DNA of 64,000 nt from contig OY986967.1 of NCBI GenBank assembly GCA_963920575.1, positions 15,741,751 through 15,805,750 on the forward strand, read 5' to 3'. A model generated the notes under the pieces. That model had not been told where the DNA came from. It did no database searches and saw nothing but the letters and a program-made list of their open reading frames with translations. A program made the translations under genes and the position numbers. Below are positions 45,185 through 57,044 of this stretch, one piece after another (positions within the stretch are counted from its first letter, which is position 1; every line of letters starts with the position of its first letter). Source of the stretch: Narthecium ossifragum (lineage: Eukaryota; Streptophyta; Magnoliopsida; Dioscoreales; Nartheciaceae).

Positions 45185-45290
45185 GTTACCTGTTTGAGGA
45201 GCTGACGGTCGATCCTTCCATCGACCTTGAGAAGCTTTATTTTTAACAGAGCCTTACGGACGCTCTGGCGGTCGATGGGACGGTCGACTG
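45107..45290. repeat. GATCGATCGACC-type palindrome array, E3 internal
   Basis: TTGATCGATCGATCGACCGTCAA at the left edge forms a long palindrome. CGATCGATCGCTCGATCGACCG and then degenerate GGTCGATCC.TCCATCGACC and GGTCGATGGGACGGTCGAC pairs follow. Same relative place as the E1 internal array. Confidence 0.8.
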
Positions 45291-45494
45291 TCCTCCAGGA
45301 ACTTCGATTTTCTAGATATTATGATTATTCTTAAAGAAAAATCACAGAAAATCAAGGAAAAATCGGAAAAATCATGGAAAAATTCCTAAAAATTTAAAAA
45401 ATTCTAAAAAGCTAAGGAAAAATCATAAAACTGGGTTGCCTCCCAGAAAGCGCGAAATTTTACGTCTATCGCTAGACTTCCCTAGAAGGTGCAA

Positions 45495-48400
45495 TTAAAG
45501 CATGGATCCGTCAATTTGACGACATAGATCACCCAACTTAGAATAATTTCCTCCATATAATGCTTGAAACCAAACCCAACCCCATAGTAAGTTCAGTATT
45601 TGATGGTGTAGGCCAATTAGTTCGTTCCTCCCTACAATTGAACTAAAGACTCCACCCTCTATGAATGTCAACCTATCGTCATGTTTCATCTTGCAAGCCG
45701 GTCTACGGTATGTGTCCCTCATAATGTTGGGACCCGGATGTGAATATGGAGGGGATTTCGATCTCAGAATGGGTGTAGGCAATGACGATGGTGCAAATAT
45801 AGGTAAAGGAGGAGGTGGTGGCTCAGGTTTAGAATATACTGACACATCTGTGCAAAAGTGTGTGTCACCATAATAAGCACGAACTTGTCCACGATCTAAG
45901 TCAGGTGCAGGAGTAAGGGATAACGGTGAAAGGGGCTCATCATGCAGCTCAACATCATAATCATTATCATCAAAATCGTATTCATCCCAAATTATAGGCA
46001 ATCTATCATCATGCGGTTGAACATCATAATCATCATCAAAATCGTATTCATCCCAAATTGTAGGCAATCTATCATTCATTATAACATGAGACTTATCATC
46101 AAAGCAGTCCGTCAAACTATCAACATGAACACATTCATTCTCATGCTCAGGCAAATATGCAGTCTTAAAGATATTCAATTTAACATGCATATTACCAAAA
46201 GAAACATCCATCACACCAGTTCGACAATTTATGCAGGCATTAGCAGTGGCCAAAAACGGACGTCCTAGAATAATGGGTACAGTCTTTTTGCAGTGGACAA
46301 CCGGTTCCATGTCTAACACAACAAAGTCAACCGGAAAGAAAAAATTATCCACTTTAACTAAAACATCTTCTACTATACCTCTAGGTGTCTTAATGGACCT
46401 GTCAGCTAATTGCAAGATCACTGATGTCTGTTTAAGTTCTTCCATCCCAAATTCCTTATAAAGGTAGTAGGGCAAAATGTTAACACTGGCTCCAAGGTCA
46501 AGAAGGGCACCATTAATCTGGTAGTCTCCTGTGCAACAGGGTATGGTAGGAGTACCAGGGTCCTTTAATTTGGGTGGCGTGTCATGTTTCAAAATTGAAC
46601 TGACTTGTTCAGGTAAAAGGATTTTCTTGTCGCCTTTGGGTTTTGTCTGGCGTTTATGAGTGCACAGGTCCTTTAGAAATTTGGCATAAGAAGGAATCTG
46701 ACGAATGGCCTGAAGTAAGGGTATGTTGATGTTGACATGTTTGAAAGTTTCAAGGATTTCCTCAGTAGCTCTTCGGGCTTTGATGGTTGGGTACAGGTCC
46801 TTAAGGGCTGCAGGAAAAGGCACTTTAGGAATATATTTAGCTGGATCAGGCTCTCTTGAATCAGATGGGCTAGCATCAGGTGAAATGAAAGAGTCATCTC
46901 GAGTTGGACGATGGATCGGCTGGTAGGCCGATCGATCGTCTGTACTGACAGGTTTACCTATTTGATTATCAACTGTTTTACCACTTCTAAGGGTCACAAC
47001 GGCTTTAGCACTCTCAAAGTTTTGGCTTTCTACATAGTGCTGGCCTCTTGGGTTGGTGACAGATTGACTTGGCAAATGCCCATCCTCTCTTTTAGACAAG
47101 GTGTTAGAAAGTTGACCAACTTGTTTTTCTAAATTTGAAATGGATTGAATCGTTGAAGATAAGTTGTTTTTCAATACGGAGACATCACCTTTGACAGTTG
47201 AAATTTCGACCTTCATGGATGACATGTCCCTATTGAAATCACCTCTCATCTCTAAAAGTGTACTCATGATAAAATTTAAAGTGGGATCAGTTGATGATTC
47301 CGGAGGAGGAGGTTGAGAGGTATTCTGTGGATAATGTAAAGAGTACCCAGGGTTTGGATTTGCAGAAGGTTTAGGTGGGTGCTTGAGAGTAGACGTGTTA
47401 GCTGGATTGTTTTGCCCTTGAGAGTTACTTGATTGTTGTGGGTTCCAACTAAAATTAGGATGATTTCTCCAACCTGGATTGTAGGTATTCGAATAAGGGT
47501 TATTTTGAGGTTTGGAAAAACCATAGGTTGCATTAACTTGTTCCTAAACAAAGTCAGGGAAATTGGGGGCCAGATGACAATCGGTAATATGGTGATTAGA
47601 ATTAAGGCAAAGGGCACAAATTTCAAGAGACGTATTAGGCAATTGTTGAGCAAGAGATTGGCCTGTTTTCTACTGGTTTAAGTCTTTAGTTAGGAGGGCT
47701 ACTTGTGCGGAGAGACTTTGGACTTCAAAAATTTCATGAATTCCCCGAGAATTACGAACAGTGGTAGAACGACTCCTAGAGACTGAGGCATTGTGTTGTG
47801 AATTTTCAGCAAGATTATCATACATTTCCCAAAGAGCAGTCCATGGCTTACTAAGAACAACACCCCCGCAGCAAGCTTTGACCATTGTCCTATAACGATC
47901 ATTAAGACCATTATAAAATGAATAGGCTAACTGCCACTCAGGTACCTCATGATGGGGACACTCTCTAAGAAGATCCTTAAATCTTTCCCAAGCTTCATGA
48001 AACATCTCATCTTCATTTTGCTTGAAAGAGATAATCATGGTTAGATAATTTTGAGTTTTAATGATCGGGAAATATTTCTTAAGGAAGGCATCCTGAAGTT
48101 GGTCCCATGTTGAAATCGAGTTTGGCGCTAAAGTTTGGAGCCAATGTTTAGCCTTGTCTTTCAATGAAAAAGGGAAGAGCTTGAGTCGAAAGGCATCATC
48201 ATTAAAATGTTGAAGCTTGAACATGGAAAGGATTTCAAGAAAGCTAGCAATGTGTCCATAGGGATCCTCATTCTCACGCCCATAGAAAGAAGGTAAGGCT
48301 GTAATCCAGTTAGGCTTAATCTCATAATGTGTAGCATTGATGGTAGGTGGGTTGATACAAGAAGCATAGGTATAAGGTCCAGATAGGAAGTGATTCCTAA

Positions 48401-48623
48401 TTGGGACTTCTCTATTATTGTGATCATTTCTACCCCTACCCATGTTATCATTCGGGTCAATGACATGTTCCTCGTGTTCAGCCATTAAGGATTGCAAATT
48501 GCTTATGGCTTCCTGGTAGTTACTTAGAGACTTTTGTGCTAAGGTTCTAGCTGCTCGAAGTGTGGTCTCTATTTCTAGATCCAAAGGTTCCAATGGATTA
48601 TTTAGGGATCGTCTACCTTGCAT
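45495..48623 (-). pseudogene. E3 gag-protease, one frame with two stop codons
   Basis: A single 1043-codon frame interrupted by TAG at 47672-47670 and TAG at 47546-47544. N-terminus MQGRRSLNNPLEPLDLEIET; Retrotrans_gag domain (ATHYEIKPNWITALPSFYGRENE; LKLFPFSLKDKAKHWLQTL; DQLQDAFLKKYFP; FHEAWERFKDLLRECPHH). The CX2CX4HX4C knuckle (CALCLNSNHHITDC) lies between the two stops. Next are the coiled-coil LEKQVGQLSNTLSKRE and the protease: LLDLGASVNILPYYLY, QLADRSIKTPRG, FFPVDFVVLD, IILGRPFLATANA. The tail has two DDRLPxIWDEYDFDD repeats and a Pro-rich stretch. Both stops are one transition from CAG, so recent decay or hypermutation is plausible. Confidence 0.88.
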
Positions 48624-48744
48624 GCAAGATCACAGCAAAAAGAGAAAAAGAAAACAGAATGTTCGGAGGAGAGGAGAAAATCCGGAAAACAAAGATTGAA
48701 AGCAAAGAAATTTAAAACAATAAAACTAACCTGACTGCGCTCAT

Positions 48745-48997
48745 GGTCGATCTCGCGGTCGACCGTGGATAGCTCGCGGTCGATCTCGCGGTCGACCGTG
48801 GATAGCTCGCGGTCGACCGTGGCTTGCTCGCGGTCGACCGTGGAACTATGCAACCTCACTTGAAGACGCGACAGTCGATCCTCGTATCGACCCTAAGAAG
48901 CTTTTTCTGTGACAGAGAGCGACGGTCGATGTCGCGGTCGACTGTGGCTATCGTAGAGGGCGACGGTCGATCCGACGGTCGATGTCGCGGTCGACCG
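48745..48997. repeat. GGTCGACC/GGTCGATC array in E3 leader
   Basis: Starts at 48745, 48757, 48778, 48790, 48811 and 48832, spacings 12, 21, 12, 21, 21, then degenerate copies to 48997. It lies between PBS and gag, so it would be transcribed. Variant of the GATCGATC theme with the same 21-bp period. Confidence 0.88.
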
Positions 48998-49167
48998 TCA
49001 ATGGTCTTCAACGTAAGATCGTTCCAGCGCTGCAAAAATTCCAGAAAATTATCAGAAAAATCCTAAAAAATGTAAAATAACGTAAATAAAAATAAAAATC
49101 TAACTATGCTCAGAAAAAGAGTCAAGAGAAGATTAAATTGATACTCCGTTGTAAATCAAAAGATTTT

Positions 49168-49189
49168 CCCCGGCAACGGCGCCAAAAAT
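49168..49189 (-). promoter_or_regulatory. E3 primer-binding site (tRNA-Asp type)
   Basis: The minus strand reads TTTTTGGCGCCGTTGCCGGGGAA immediately inside the 5' LTR. Full match to the tRNA-Asp-type PBS. Confidence 0.85.
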
Positions 49190-50623
49190 TGATCGCTTAC
49201 AAATGTCGTCGTTAAAACGTATGCAAAACACAATTTAGAAATTTATAAACCTTTCTTTCAACACTAAATTAATCAGGAAGAATAATGGTGAAATACGGGG
49301 TCGGTCCTCAGGGAAAACTTTGACTAACAAGAAACACCAGAATTAACTCTCAACACTCTAATCCTGAAGCAAAAAAGAATTGATTTGGGGTTTCTAGGAA
49401 CTGATTAATAAAACTAATTAAGAAAATAATTAACGAAATTGAAATAGATCAATGAGGGAAAACCTAGGGATTACTCAATCCACTTTAGTTTCACTTCCTG
49501 TATTCTCTGGTTATCCTCTTGTTTTCTTATCTCGACATAATGGATTCACAGCTTCTTAAGCTTACATGAATCCCTAAAATAATGCAATTGTTTCCCTAAG
49601 GCATAACCTATCCAAACTTAGCATAGATTGTCTTCGAACTTAATCTGAGTACAATCTATCTTCATCTAGCATAGATTATCTCAAAGGCATACACAAAAGC
49701 AACATAAAAACCATCCTACGAATCTCTACCATCAAGCACATCAATCAAGTAGGTCTGAATGTACGTCGAGGAACTCTATTCCATCAACTCTTTATAAAAT
49801 AAAACCATATTTATAGGATCATGTCTTTGAAAAGATAACAAGAATCAAACTAGAAAATACAAAGAAGCTACACTAAAGCTTCATGAGATCCCTAAGTAAA
49901 GAGTTTAGCCACTCATCTTTTGGATGAGATCCATGTATTCGATGAAGAAGGTTAGGGATCCATACCGCATCTCCGTCTTCTTCTCCAATTTGAATCCCTC
50001 TTTTTCTCTCTATGGAGGCCTCCCTTTTTCAGCCAATAAACCCTTTTTTATATCTTAATTCCCGGAATTAGGGTTTTAGGGTTGAGTTAGACCTCAAGTG
50101 CAACTCGGATTTCCTGGTTCGATCCTGACAGCTTCTTCCGGTCGCGACTGGGTTCAACCCGTCCAGAATTTGAGAACGAGTCCAACACAAAAGATGTAGA
50201 TTTGGAAGTTTTCTGTCCTCTCCCGAAGAGTTTACAATATTTGGACTTATCTAGAATATTTAGCGAATATTTTTCTGGACGTCGACGGACCAGTCTTCCA
50301 GCAGCTAAATATCTTCATCTTCTTCAAAACTTATATCAATCCATCAGGAATCTTTGAAAGTGTCCAACATGGAAGTTGTATATCTTGATTTCTTCTAGAT
50401 GTCACCCAAATTTCAGAATATTTAGACCTAAGAATAATTTCTGGTGAATATTATGCTAACAGTCGACATAGCAGTGTATTTCAGCATATTAAGCCTTTTT
50501 TGTACTTTCTAACTTGAATCTTCATGAAACCTGAAATCAACTAACAAACTATCAAATACAAACACTCTAAGCCTAAAAAAGGTAAATTAACTGGTTTAAT
50601 TATGAATATTTAGTGACTCATCA
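49190..50623 (-). repeat. E3 5' LTR
   Basis: On + it begins TGATCGCTTACAAATG and ends GTGACTCATCA. TATA-like minus-strand ATATAAAAAA at about 50044-50053. It lacks a GATCGATC array; E3 has its arrays in the leader and internally instead. Confidence 0.88.
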
Positions 50624-51061
50624 CAAACCTATCCTAATATACAGACCCTTGTATGGTTTGGCTAGTTTAGGTAAGTCTTACGTGCACAAACACCACGTCC
50701 GACCGTCAACGCTCGCCCATAAATGATCGATCCTAGTGTACTAGTATAGGCACAACATCCTCAATATCAAGTCAAGATTCAAATCTTCGATCGTCAAACG
50801 GAGATCAAAATCTATCCGTCAAGTCGGTGACTCAATTCCCTGGACTCTGATTAGTCTAGCTACAATATATGACTTTCCTATCATGTATGTACAAACCAGA
50901 TAAACTGATGATCAATTAATTCTCATCATACATACATACATGAATCATTATATTTATAGCATAACATGGTATAAATAAGCTTACCATGGGCTCAACCAAT
51001 CCAACAAGCTTAAAGCACGTCATATACATTACCATGGCATATATAGCATCGCATGTACACA
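50624..51061. other. Unassigned 438 bp between E3 and the LINE
   Basis: No ORF and no match to other parts of the window. Contains one ATGATCGATCCT (about 50724) and CATACATACATACATG. It occupies the place where about 110 residues of the LINE endonuclease should be, so it is probably another inserted or replaced fragment. Confidence 0.4.
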
Positions 51062-53164
51062 TGCAGGGAGCTTTGGGAGGTGCTTACTCGAATAAACTCT
51101 GCTGGTTTGCCTCATGTATTAGGAGGAGATTTTAATATCATCCTCTCGACTGAGGAGAAACAACGGGGTTTGCCTTTTGATTTTGGAGGAGCTGAAAGGT
51201 ATTTTTATAGATTTATTTGTGCTAATGACCTCATTGATGTTGGGTTTGTTGGACACTATTGTACATGGACGAATGGACAGCCGGGCAATTCGAAGATCTT
51301 GGAAAGGCTCGATAGGGTGATGGTGAACAAGCAATGGAAGGAAGAGTTGCCGAAGGTTATTGTCAACCATCTTCCTAGAGTGGGCTCTGATCACTCTCGA
51401 TTGTTGACTTCAATAGCTTCTGCAGTTCCTAGAATAGGACCATGGGTCTTTCGGTTAGAGCATAGTTGGATGACAATGTCGGAATTCAAGAGCTTGCTTA
51501 CTCGGGTTTGGAGGCTACCTTTCACTGGCTCACGACAGTTTGTTTTAACGTCAAGGTTAATGGCTATTAAAGTTGTTGCTAAGGGGTGGAATCGGGAGGC
51601 TTCTGGAGAGGACATCTTTGGTGTGGGCAAGAGGCTAGAAGGATGTTTGGAGTAGCTCTACATGAAAGAGGAGGAGGGACTGCTTACAGCTGAAGGTGAC
51701 TATCAATTGAAAGAACTAGAGGACTAATGGGAAAAAGTTCTGTAGAAGCGGGAGATGAGGGTTGCCCAATGTGTCAAGGCTGATTGGATGAAGGCAAGTT
51801 ATCACAATACAGCTTGTTTCCACATGATGGTGTCCTCTTGCAAGCACAAGTCCAAAGTAGTTGCGGTCATTCCGGGTGGGGAGGAGAATCCAGTTACTGA
51901 GTAAGTGCAAATTGGTCACATATTTGGAGACTACACAAACTATGGACGGAGGTTGGAGACAATCCAAATTTCGAACATTTCTTAGAGTTGCCACGACTAG
52001 ATGAGTCGTTGCATGATGGTATGCTTGTAGAGGTGTCAGTGGAGGAAGTGAAGGAGGCTACCTTTAGCATGAGCCGGAGTAAGTTCCCAGGACCGGATGG
52101 CTTCCCGGTGGACTTCTATGTTAATTATTGGGAGGTAGTTGGGCAGGATCTTGTTGGGGTTGCACAACATTTTTTTCGAACAAGCCACCTCCCGTCTTCT
52201 TGAATAAAACCTTCCTATCCTTTGTGCCCAAGTGCCGATTTCCTTGAAGGTGAAAGATTACCGGTCAATAAGGCTTTGTAATGTTGGGTATAAAGTTCTA
52301 AATACGATCATTGCCCAGATGATGCAAGGGGTTCTTGATGAGCTTATTGGTATTGAACAGTCGGCTTTCCTTACCGGCCATTCTATTCATAATAACATTG
52401 ATTCTGCTAAGGAGATCATCCACTCTATTGGGATTGCTCCTAGGACCCAAAGCTTGATGGTGATTAAAGTGGATTTGAGATCCGCTTATGATAAAGTCCG
52501 ATGGCCTTTCCTCCAAGAAACATTGACAAGAATGAACTTTTCGGGAATGTGGATTGGGTGGGTGATGAGCTTTGTGGTAGGCCCAAGGTTTTCCTTTATT
52601 CTTAATGGGAAGGTCCATGGCCAGGTGGACTCCCAATGTGGCATACGCCAAGGTGATCCTTTGTCCCCTTACATTATTTTTGGTTGTGCAAGAGGTGTTC
52701 TCCTGGGCCCTCAAAGATCCGTGTGAAGGCTTAGAGGGTTTGCAATTTCGAGGGTCGGATTTCTCGATCTCTCACCTACTATATGCCGATGATTGCCACT
52801 TTGTTACAAAGGTTACATGTTTGGAGGCTCAAAGCTTAAAGAGAGATTGATGCTCTTCAAGTCTCTATCAGGTTTGGAGATGAACCCGACTAAGTTTAGG
52901 ATTCATTTCTCGCCCATAATTCTTGAAGATGAGAGGTTGGCTATTTGCAACATTCTTGGGATTGAGGAAACGGTCGGCACATGGAATTACCTAGGAGTTC
53001 CTTTCACTGACAAAAGGGTTAGAGCTGCGGACTTCTCGTTGGTGTTGTATTCAATGATGTCAAAAATCCTTTCATGGCAAGGCAAGGCTTTCTCCGATCC
53101 GGGATGCCTAGTTCTTCATAAGTCTGTGCTATAAAGTATTCCGGCTTATATATGCTATGGCTAC
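51062..53164 (+). pseudogene. LINE ORF2: endonuclease C-terminus and reverse transcriptase
   Basis: Endonuclease part: CRELWEVLTRINSAGLPHVLGGDFNIIL, LIDVGFVGHYCTWTNGQPGNSKILERLDRV, and VGSDHSRLL with the terminal SDH. RT part: RSKFPGPDGFPVDFY, then KVKDYRSIRLCNVGYKVLNTIIA, IEQSAFLTGHSIHNNI, VIKVDLRSAYDKVRW, CGIRQGDPLSPY and, after a frameshift near 52670, SHLLYADDCHFV with the catalytic YADD at 52782-52793, then NYLGVPFTDKR. Several frameshifts and stops (51653, about 51727, 52201). Interrupted at 53164 by a solo LTR. Confidence 0.92.
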
Positions 53165-54564
53165 TGATAAGTCACTAATTATTCCTAATTAAACCCCTTA
53201 AATTACCTTTGTTAGGCCTAGGGTAGGTGTATTTGATATTCTATTGCTTGATTTCAGGTTTAAGTAGGATTTGAGAAGAAATACCAGAAATTCGGCCAAA
53301 AATCACTAAATTCTGCAAAAAGACTGCTTCGTCGACTATTTGGAAATAAATCACCAGACATTCGACACAATTCGAAATATTCTAAAATTCTGGGAGCTGA
53401 AAGAAGACTTCCAAAGCTACAACTTTCATGTTGAAGAGTTTGTGAGATTCTATTTACATTGACGTCAGTTTTTGAATCAAAGTCAAAAGTATGGAAGTTG
53501 GAGAGAAAAGTTGAAGAAATTAATTAATGATGTGGCAGTTAATGACCCAGTTAGACCGACTTGAGCGATGGATCGGATTTGAGTCCAGTCGATCGCTCCG
53601 ATGACGTCAGCAATCCGGAATTTAGGGAAATTAGAGTTTAAGTACAACTATAACTCCTAATTCTGGGATCAAGGGTTTCTAATACAAAAGTGGGTTATTC
53701 CAGCCGAAAATTGGCATCTCTTGGAGCACTTTTGGGGGAGAAGGTTAGGGTTTTGAAGACGGTGATCTTTCCGCAGGGATCATTGGCTTCATCTTCTACA
53801 CCGATTCATGATTTCCATGAGATGAGTGGCTAGATTTCTTGTTCTTAGGAATACCATGAAACCCTAGTGTAACTTTTGGTCTTTCTTAGTTGGAGTTTTG
53901 TGAACTTCTTTACATATAATCTCATGAATATGTTTTTAATGATTATAGAGTTGAAGGAACAGAGTTCCGTTGATGTATTGTTAGTCCAACATGATGGTTG
54001 TACTTGATTGGAGAGAAACATGAGATAGTTTTCATGTGGTTTGTGATTTGCCTTTGAGATAATCTATGCTATGTGAATATAAGTCATGCTAAGGTCATTA
54101 GGAGTAGAATAACTTAAGATAATGGTAAGACCAAAGATGATTTATGCCAAAGAAAGATAGATTATGCCGTAGGAAACATAAAACCTTCTTTTAGGGATTC
54201 GTGTGAGCTTGTAGCCATACGATCTGTAATGCTTAGAGAAGTGATCAAGATGATAACTAGGGAAGATTAAGGGTGAAACTAGGGTGGATTGTGTATTTCC
54301 TAAGACATCTTTTCCATTTGATTAAAACCTTAATATTTTCTTTTGCTTTGTTACGTAGTTTCAGTTAGATCAATCTATCATTGAAGTTGTTGGCTTAGAT
54401 CTAGAGTTTTGAGAACTGATTTTGTTTTTCCTAGTAATTCCCTGTGGTTCGACTCCGGATTTCACCACTAGTCTACTTAGTAGTATTAGTGATTGAATAA
54501 GGATATAAATTTAAGATTTGATTGAGGTTAGCAATGTTTTAACTATGACGTTTGTGAGCGATCA
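53165..54564 (+). mobile_element. Solo LTR (E3-type family) in the LINE
   Basis: TGATAAGTCACTAATTATTCC...GTTTGTGAGCGATCA, 1400 bp. Target duplication GCTAC (53160-53164) against GCTGC (54565-54569), one mismatch. The LINE frame reads on across it. Formed by LTR-LTR recombination. Confidence 0.88.
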
Positions 54565-54957
54565 GCTGCCGCCAAAGTTCATATTGCGGTAATTAAACCA
54601 ATGGAGAGGATTTGTAGGGAGTTTCTTTGGCATGGGTGTAGTTCTGGGCTTTCCATTGTTGCATGGAGAAAGATTTGCGTGCCCCATGAGGTGGGTGGCT
54701 TGGGGGTGCGAGCGTTCAGGGATTGGCAAATAGCACTCAAAATGAGAAGGTTGGCTTGCTTTCTTGAGTCATAGAATATTGTATGGAAGAGCCTAGCTAC
54801 CGCAAAATACCCATGGGAGGAAATTCTGTCGTCAACAAGGAACTTGAGACCTTGGTTGGTCTCAGCACATTGGAAGGCAATATGTCCGGCGGCGGATGAA
54901 CTTAGAGGTGGTCTTGGCTATTCACCTGGGAAGAATAGTAAAATCAGCGTCGTATAT
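54565..54957 (+). pseudogene. LINE ORF2, post-RT segment
   Basis: CCAAKVHIAVIKPMERICREFLWHGC...IVAWRKICVPHEVGGLGVRAFRDWQIALKMRRL: the usual segment between RT and zf-RVT. One in-frame TAG. It ends NSKISVVY at the X insertion site (TATAT, 54953-54957); the continuation VWIDDVALN is found at 27229. Confidence 0.9.
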
Positions 54958-56747
54958 TGATAAGACGTGAAAAGTGCATAAATCACCCTTTTAACTAGGT
55001 CTTGTTAGTCTCTGAGAAATGCTATTTTAATTGTCTTCTCTCCATTTCAGGTATTAGGAACCTCAGTGAAGATTAGATCAAGTTTAGTCCTAAAACGAAC
55101 AAATAAAGAACCTGCGAAGTCAAAGGAGCAAAGATGGTTCGTGTTTGACATCAAACCTGTACCATCTCAGGAAGAACCAGATGATGTTTCATATATGGTT
55201 GGAAAGCTCTAGAAGTCTAGTTTTAAAGGATTTTACCGTTCATGATTCCGAGTTTCTTAGAGGAAGTTACAATATTTTTTGTACCAATGGCGCAGTCTGA
55301 ATGGCAAAAGAGTAAATATGCAAAATAGATTATGGATCATCTTCTCCTAGAAGGATCGATCATTGCACTGTACCAGAGACGACAGAGAGCCATATTGTAC
55401 ATGATCGATCATTTCCTTTCGAATGATAGATCATACTCGGGCGCAACCAGTTTTTTGGGTTCAAATGATCGATCATCACCCCTAAATGATCCATCATTTG
55501 ATAGCAATTAAGCAAAATCAAAGGGCCAGATCTAATCCGAGTTTAGGGGATACCTAGGCTATAAAAAGACATATTTTAGGGTTGTTTGGGGGGCTCTCGA
55601 GACTCTCTCTTGGATGCTTGGAGGCCAAGGAGAGAGAGCACTCTTTCTTAGTTTCTTTTTTTCTCTTTTTAACTTTTCTTTTTAGAATCTTTTGGGAGGA
55701 AATCCATGGCAGAAGGCCTTCATCAACCTTCATCTATGGATCAAACCCTAAAGATGAGTAGCTAAACTTTTTACCATGGGATTCTTATGATGTAACTAGG
55801 GTTTCTATTAGGGATTCCTAAGATTTAGGGCTTTGTATACCTCTTTGAATGGTTTGTATGGATTGATCTTAATTTCTTTATAAACTTTGTGTGATTTTAT
55901 TATTAGTGGATGAATGATTTGTCCCTTTATGCCCTAGATCTAGGTCTTGAGCATGTTAGGTCTTGAGATTAGAAATCATCATCAAAACTTTCATGCGAGA
56001 ACCATGAATGTGTGGATTTTCTTCTCGCGATTAAGAGTCTTGTGATATTATGACCTTTACACGTAATACTTGAACCATTATGACCAACTCTTAATCCGTT
56101 AGCCATCTTAATTCAAGATTAGGGATTTCGTAGTGCTAGAACCACTACGCTAGTGCTAGAACCACTAGGGTAACTGCTAATCCTTTATACATTCTATTTG
56201 GCGACCTCAAGATGCTAGAACCATCTTGATCTTACACCTAAATAAATATTATATTATTTTCTCGCGATGAATTCATCCCAATCAGAGGATTCATTAGCTG
56301 TGATCATAACTAATCATTAGGTCACTGACTTTTAGATAATTGCTCTCACTGACAAGTGATTCTAATCGGAACTTGTTGAGTGATAGGGAGAACTAGCAAT
56401 TCACCTATCAATCATTAGGAAACCCATTCAGTTTAGTTAGCTCATTCTAATCCTACAAAGACATGGTATAATCCTAGTTATTGATTAAGAATTCACTGGT
56501 ACCTTTTCTCATATTTATCAATCCTTTAGTATAAAGTTAGTTTAATTTGAATTCTGAATCTTTTCTGAACTTATTGGTAGGAATACTTAGATTGAGTTTA
56601 GTAGTTTAATTACTTTTCTACGCATTCCCTGTGGATTCAACTCGGACTTACTGCTAGCTACCTCCAAAACAGTTAGTTTGAAGTTTGATTATAAATTTGT
56701 AATTTTGAATAGACTTGTTAAGCCGCGACACTTTTCAAGCGCTTTCA
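54958..56747 (+). repeat. 5' LTR of element X (right copy)
   Basis: 1790 bp. GATCGATC array about 55354-55500; TATAAAAA at 55562-55569; CTAGAAC stem-loops at 56129-56149 (CGTAGTG/CACTACG, perfect), 56150-56168 (CTAGTG/CACTAG) and 56207-56229 (TCAAGATG/CATCTTGA, perfect). Preceded by TATAT. Confidence 0.88.
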
Positions 56748-56753
56748 AAATTT

Positions 56754-56771
56754 CGGCGTCGTTGCCGGGGA
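56754..56771 (+). promoter_or_regulatory. Primer-binding site of element X (tRNA-Asp type)
   Basis: CGGCGTCGTTGCCGGGGA, two differences from the full tRNA-Asp-type PBS, seven bases inside the LTR end. Confidence 0.75.
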
Positions 56772-57044
56772 GTGCTATAGGAGATGATTGAATTGCTTTG
56801 CTTAGTCTAATATTCCGTATAAATTTTTCTTTAGTTTAAATTCTGTTTCATATCTAAAAAAAACTACTAACTTAAAAAAAAAAGGATACATACTTACATT
56901 GCTATATGTTATTGTTGTTAGGAGACGTCGACGTGAGTAGAATCAACTGTCTACGGTCGACGACGGACGTCTCGTGCTTGGACCAACCCCTTGTAACATA
57001 TTCCAAACGTTTTGCTTGGTCCTTGTTTAATTAATTAGTTATAC

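Larger units (their letters stand above)
41322..50623 (-). mobile_element. E3: non-autonomous gypsy-type LTR retrotransposon, gag-protease only
   Basis: LTRs 41322-42754 and 49190-50623 (1433 and 1434 bp), roughly 3-4% different by eye, so older than E1. PBS at about 49168-49189. Order: 5' LTR, PBS, leader with GGTCGACC array (48745-48997), gag-protease (48623-45495), conserved motif (45475-45432), second array (45290-45107), Pro/Ser/Arg-rich stub ORFs (45184-44457), internal polypurine tract (43822-43810), 3' tract (42767-42755), 3' LTR. No RT or integrase. No target duplication: ATATG at left against CAAAC at right, and the left LTR starts CC instead of TG. Confidence 0.88.
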
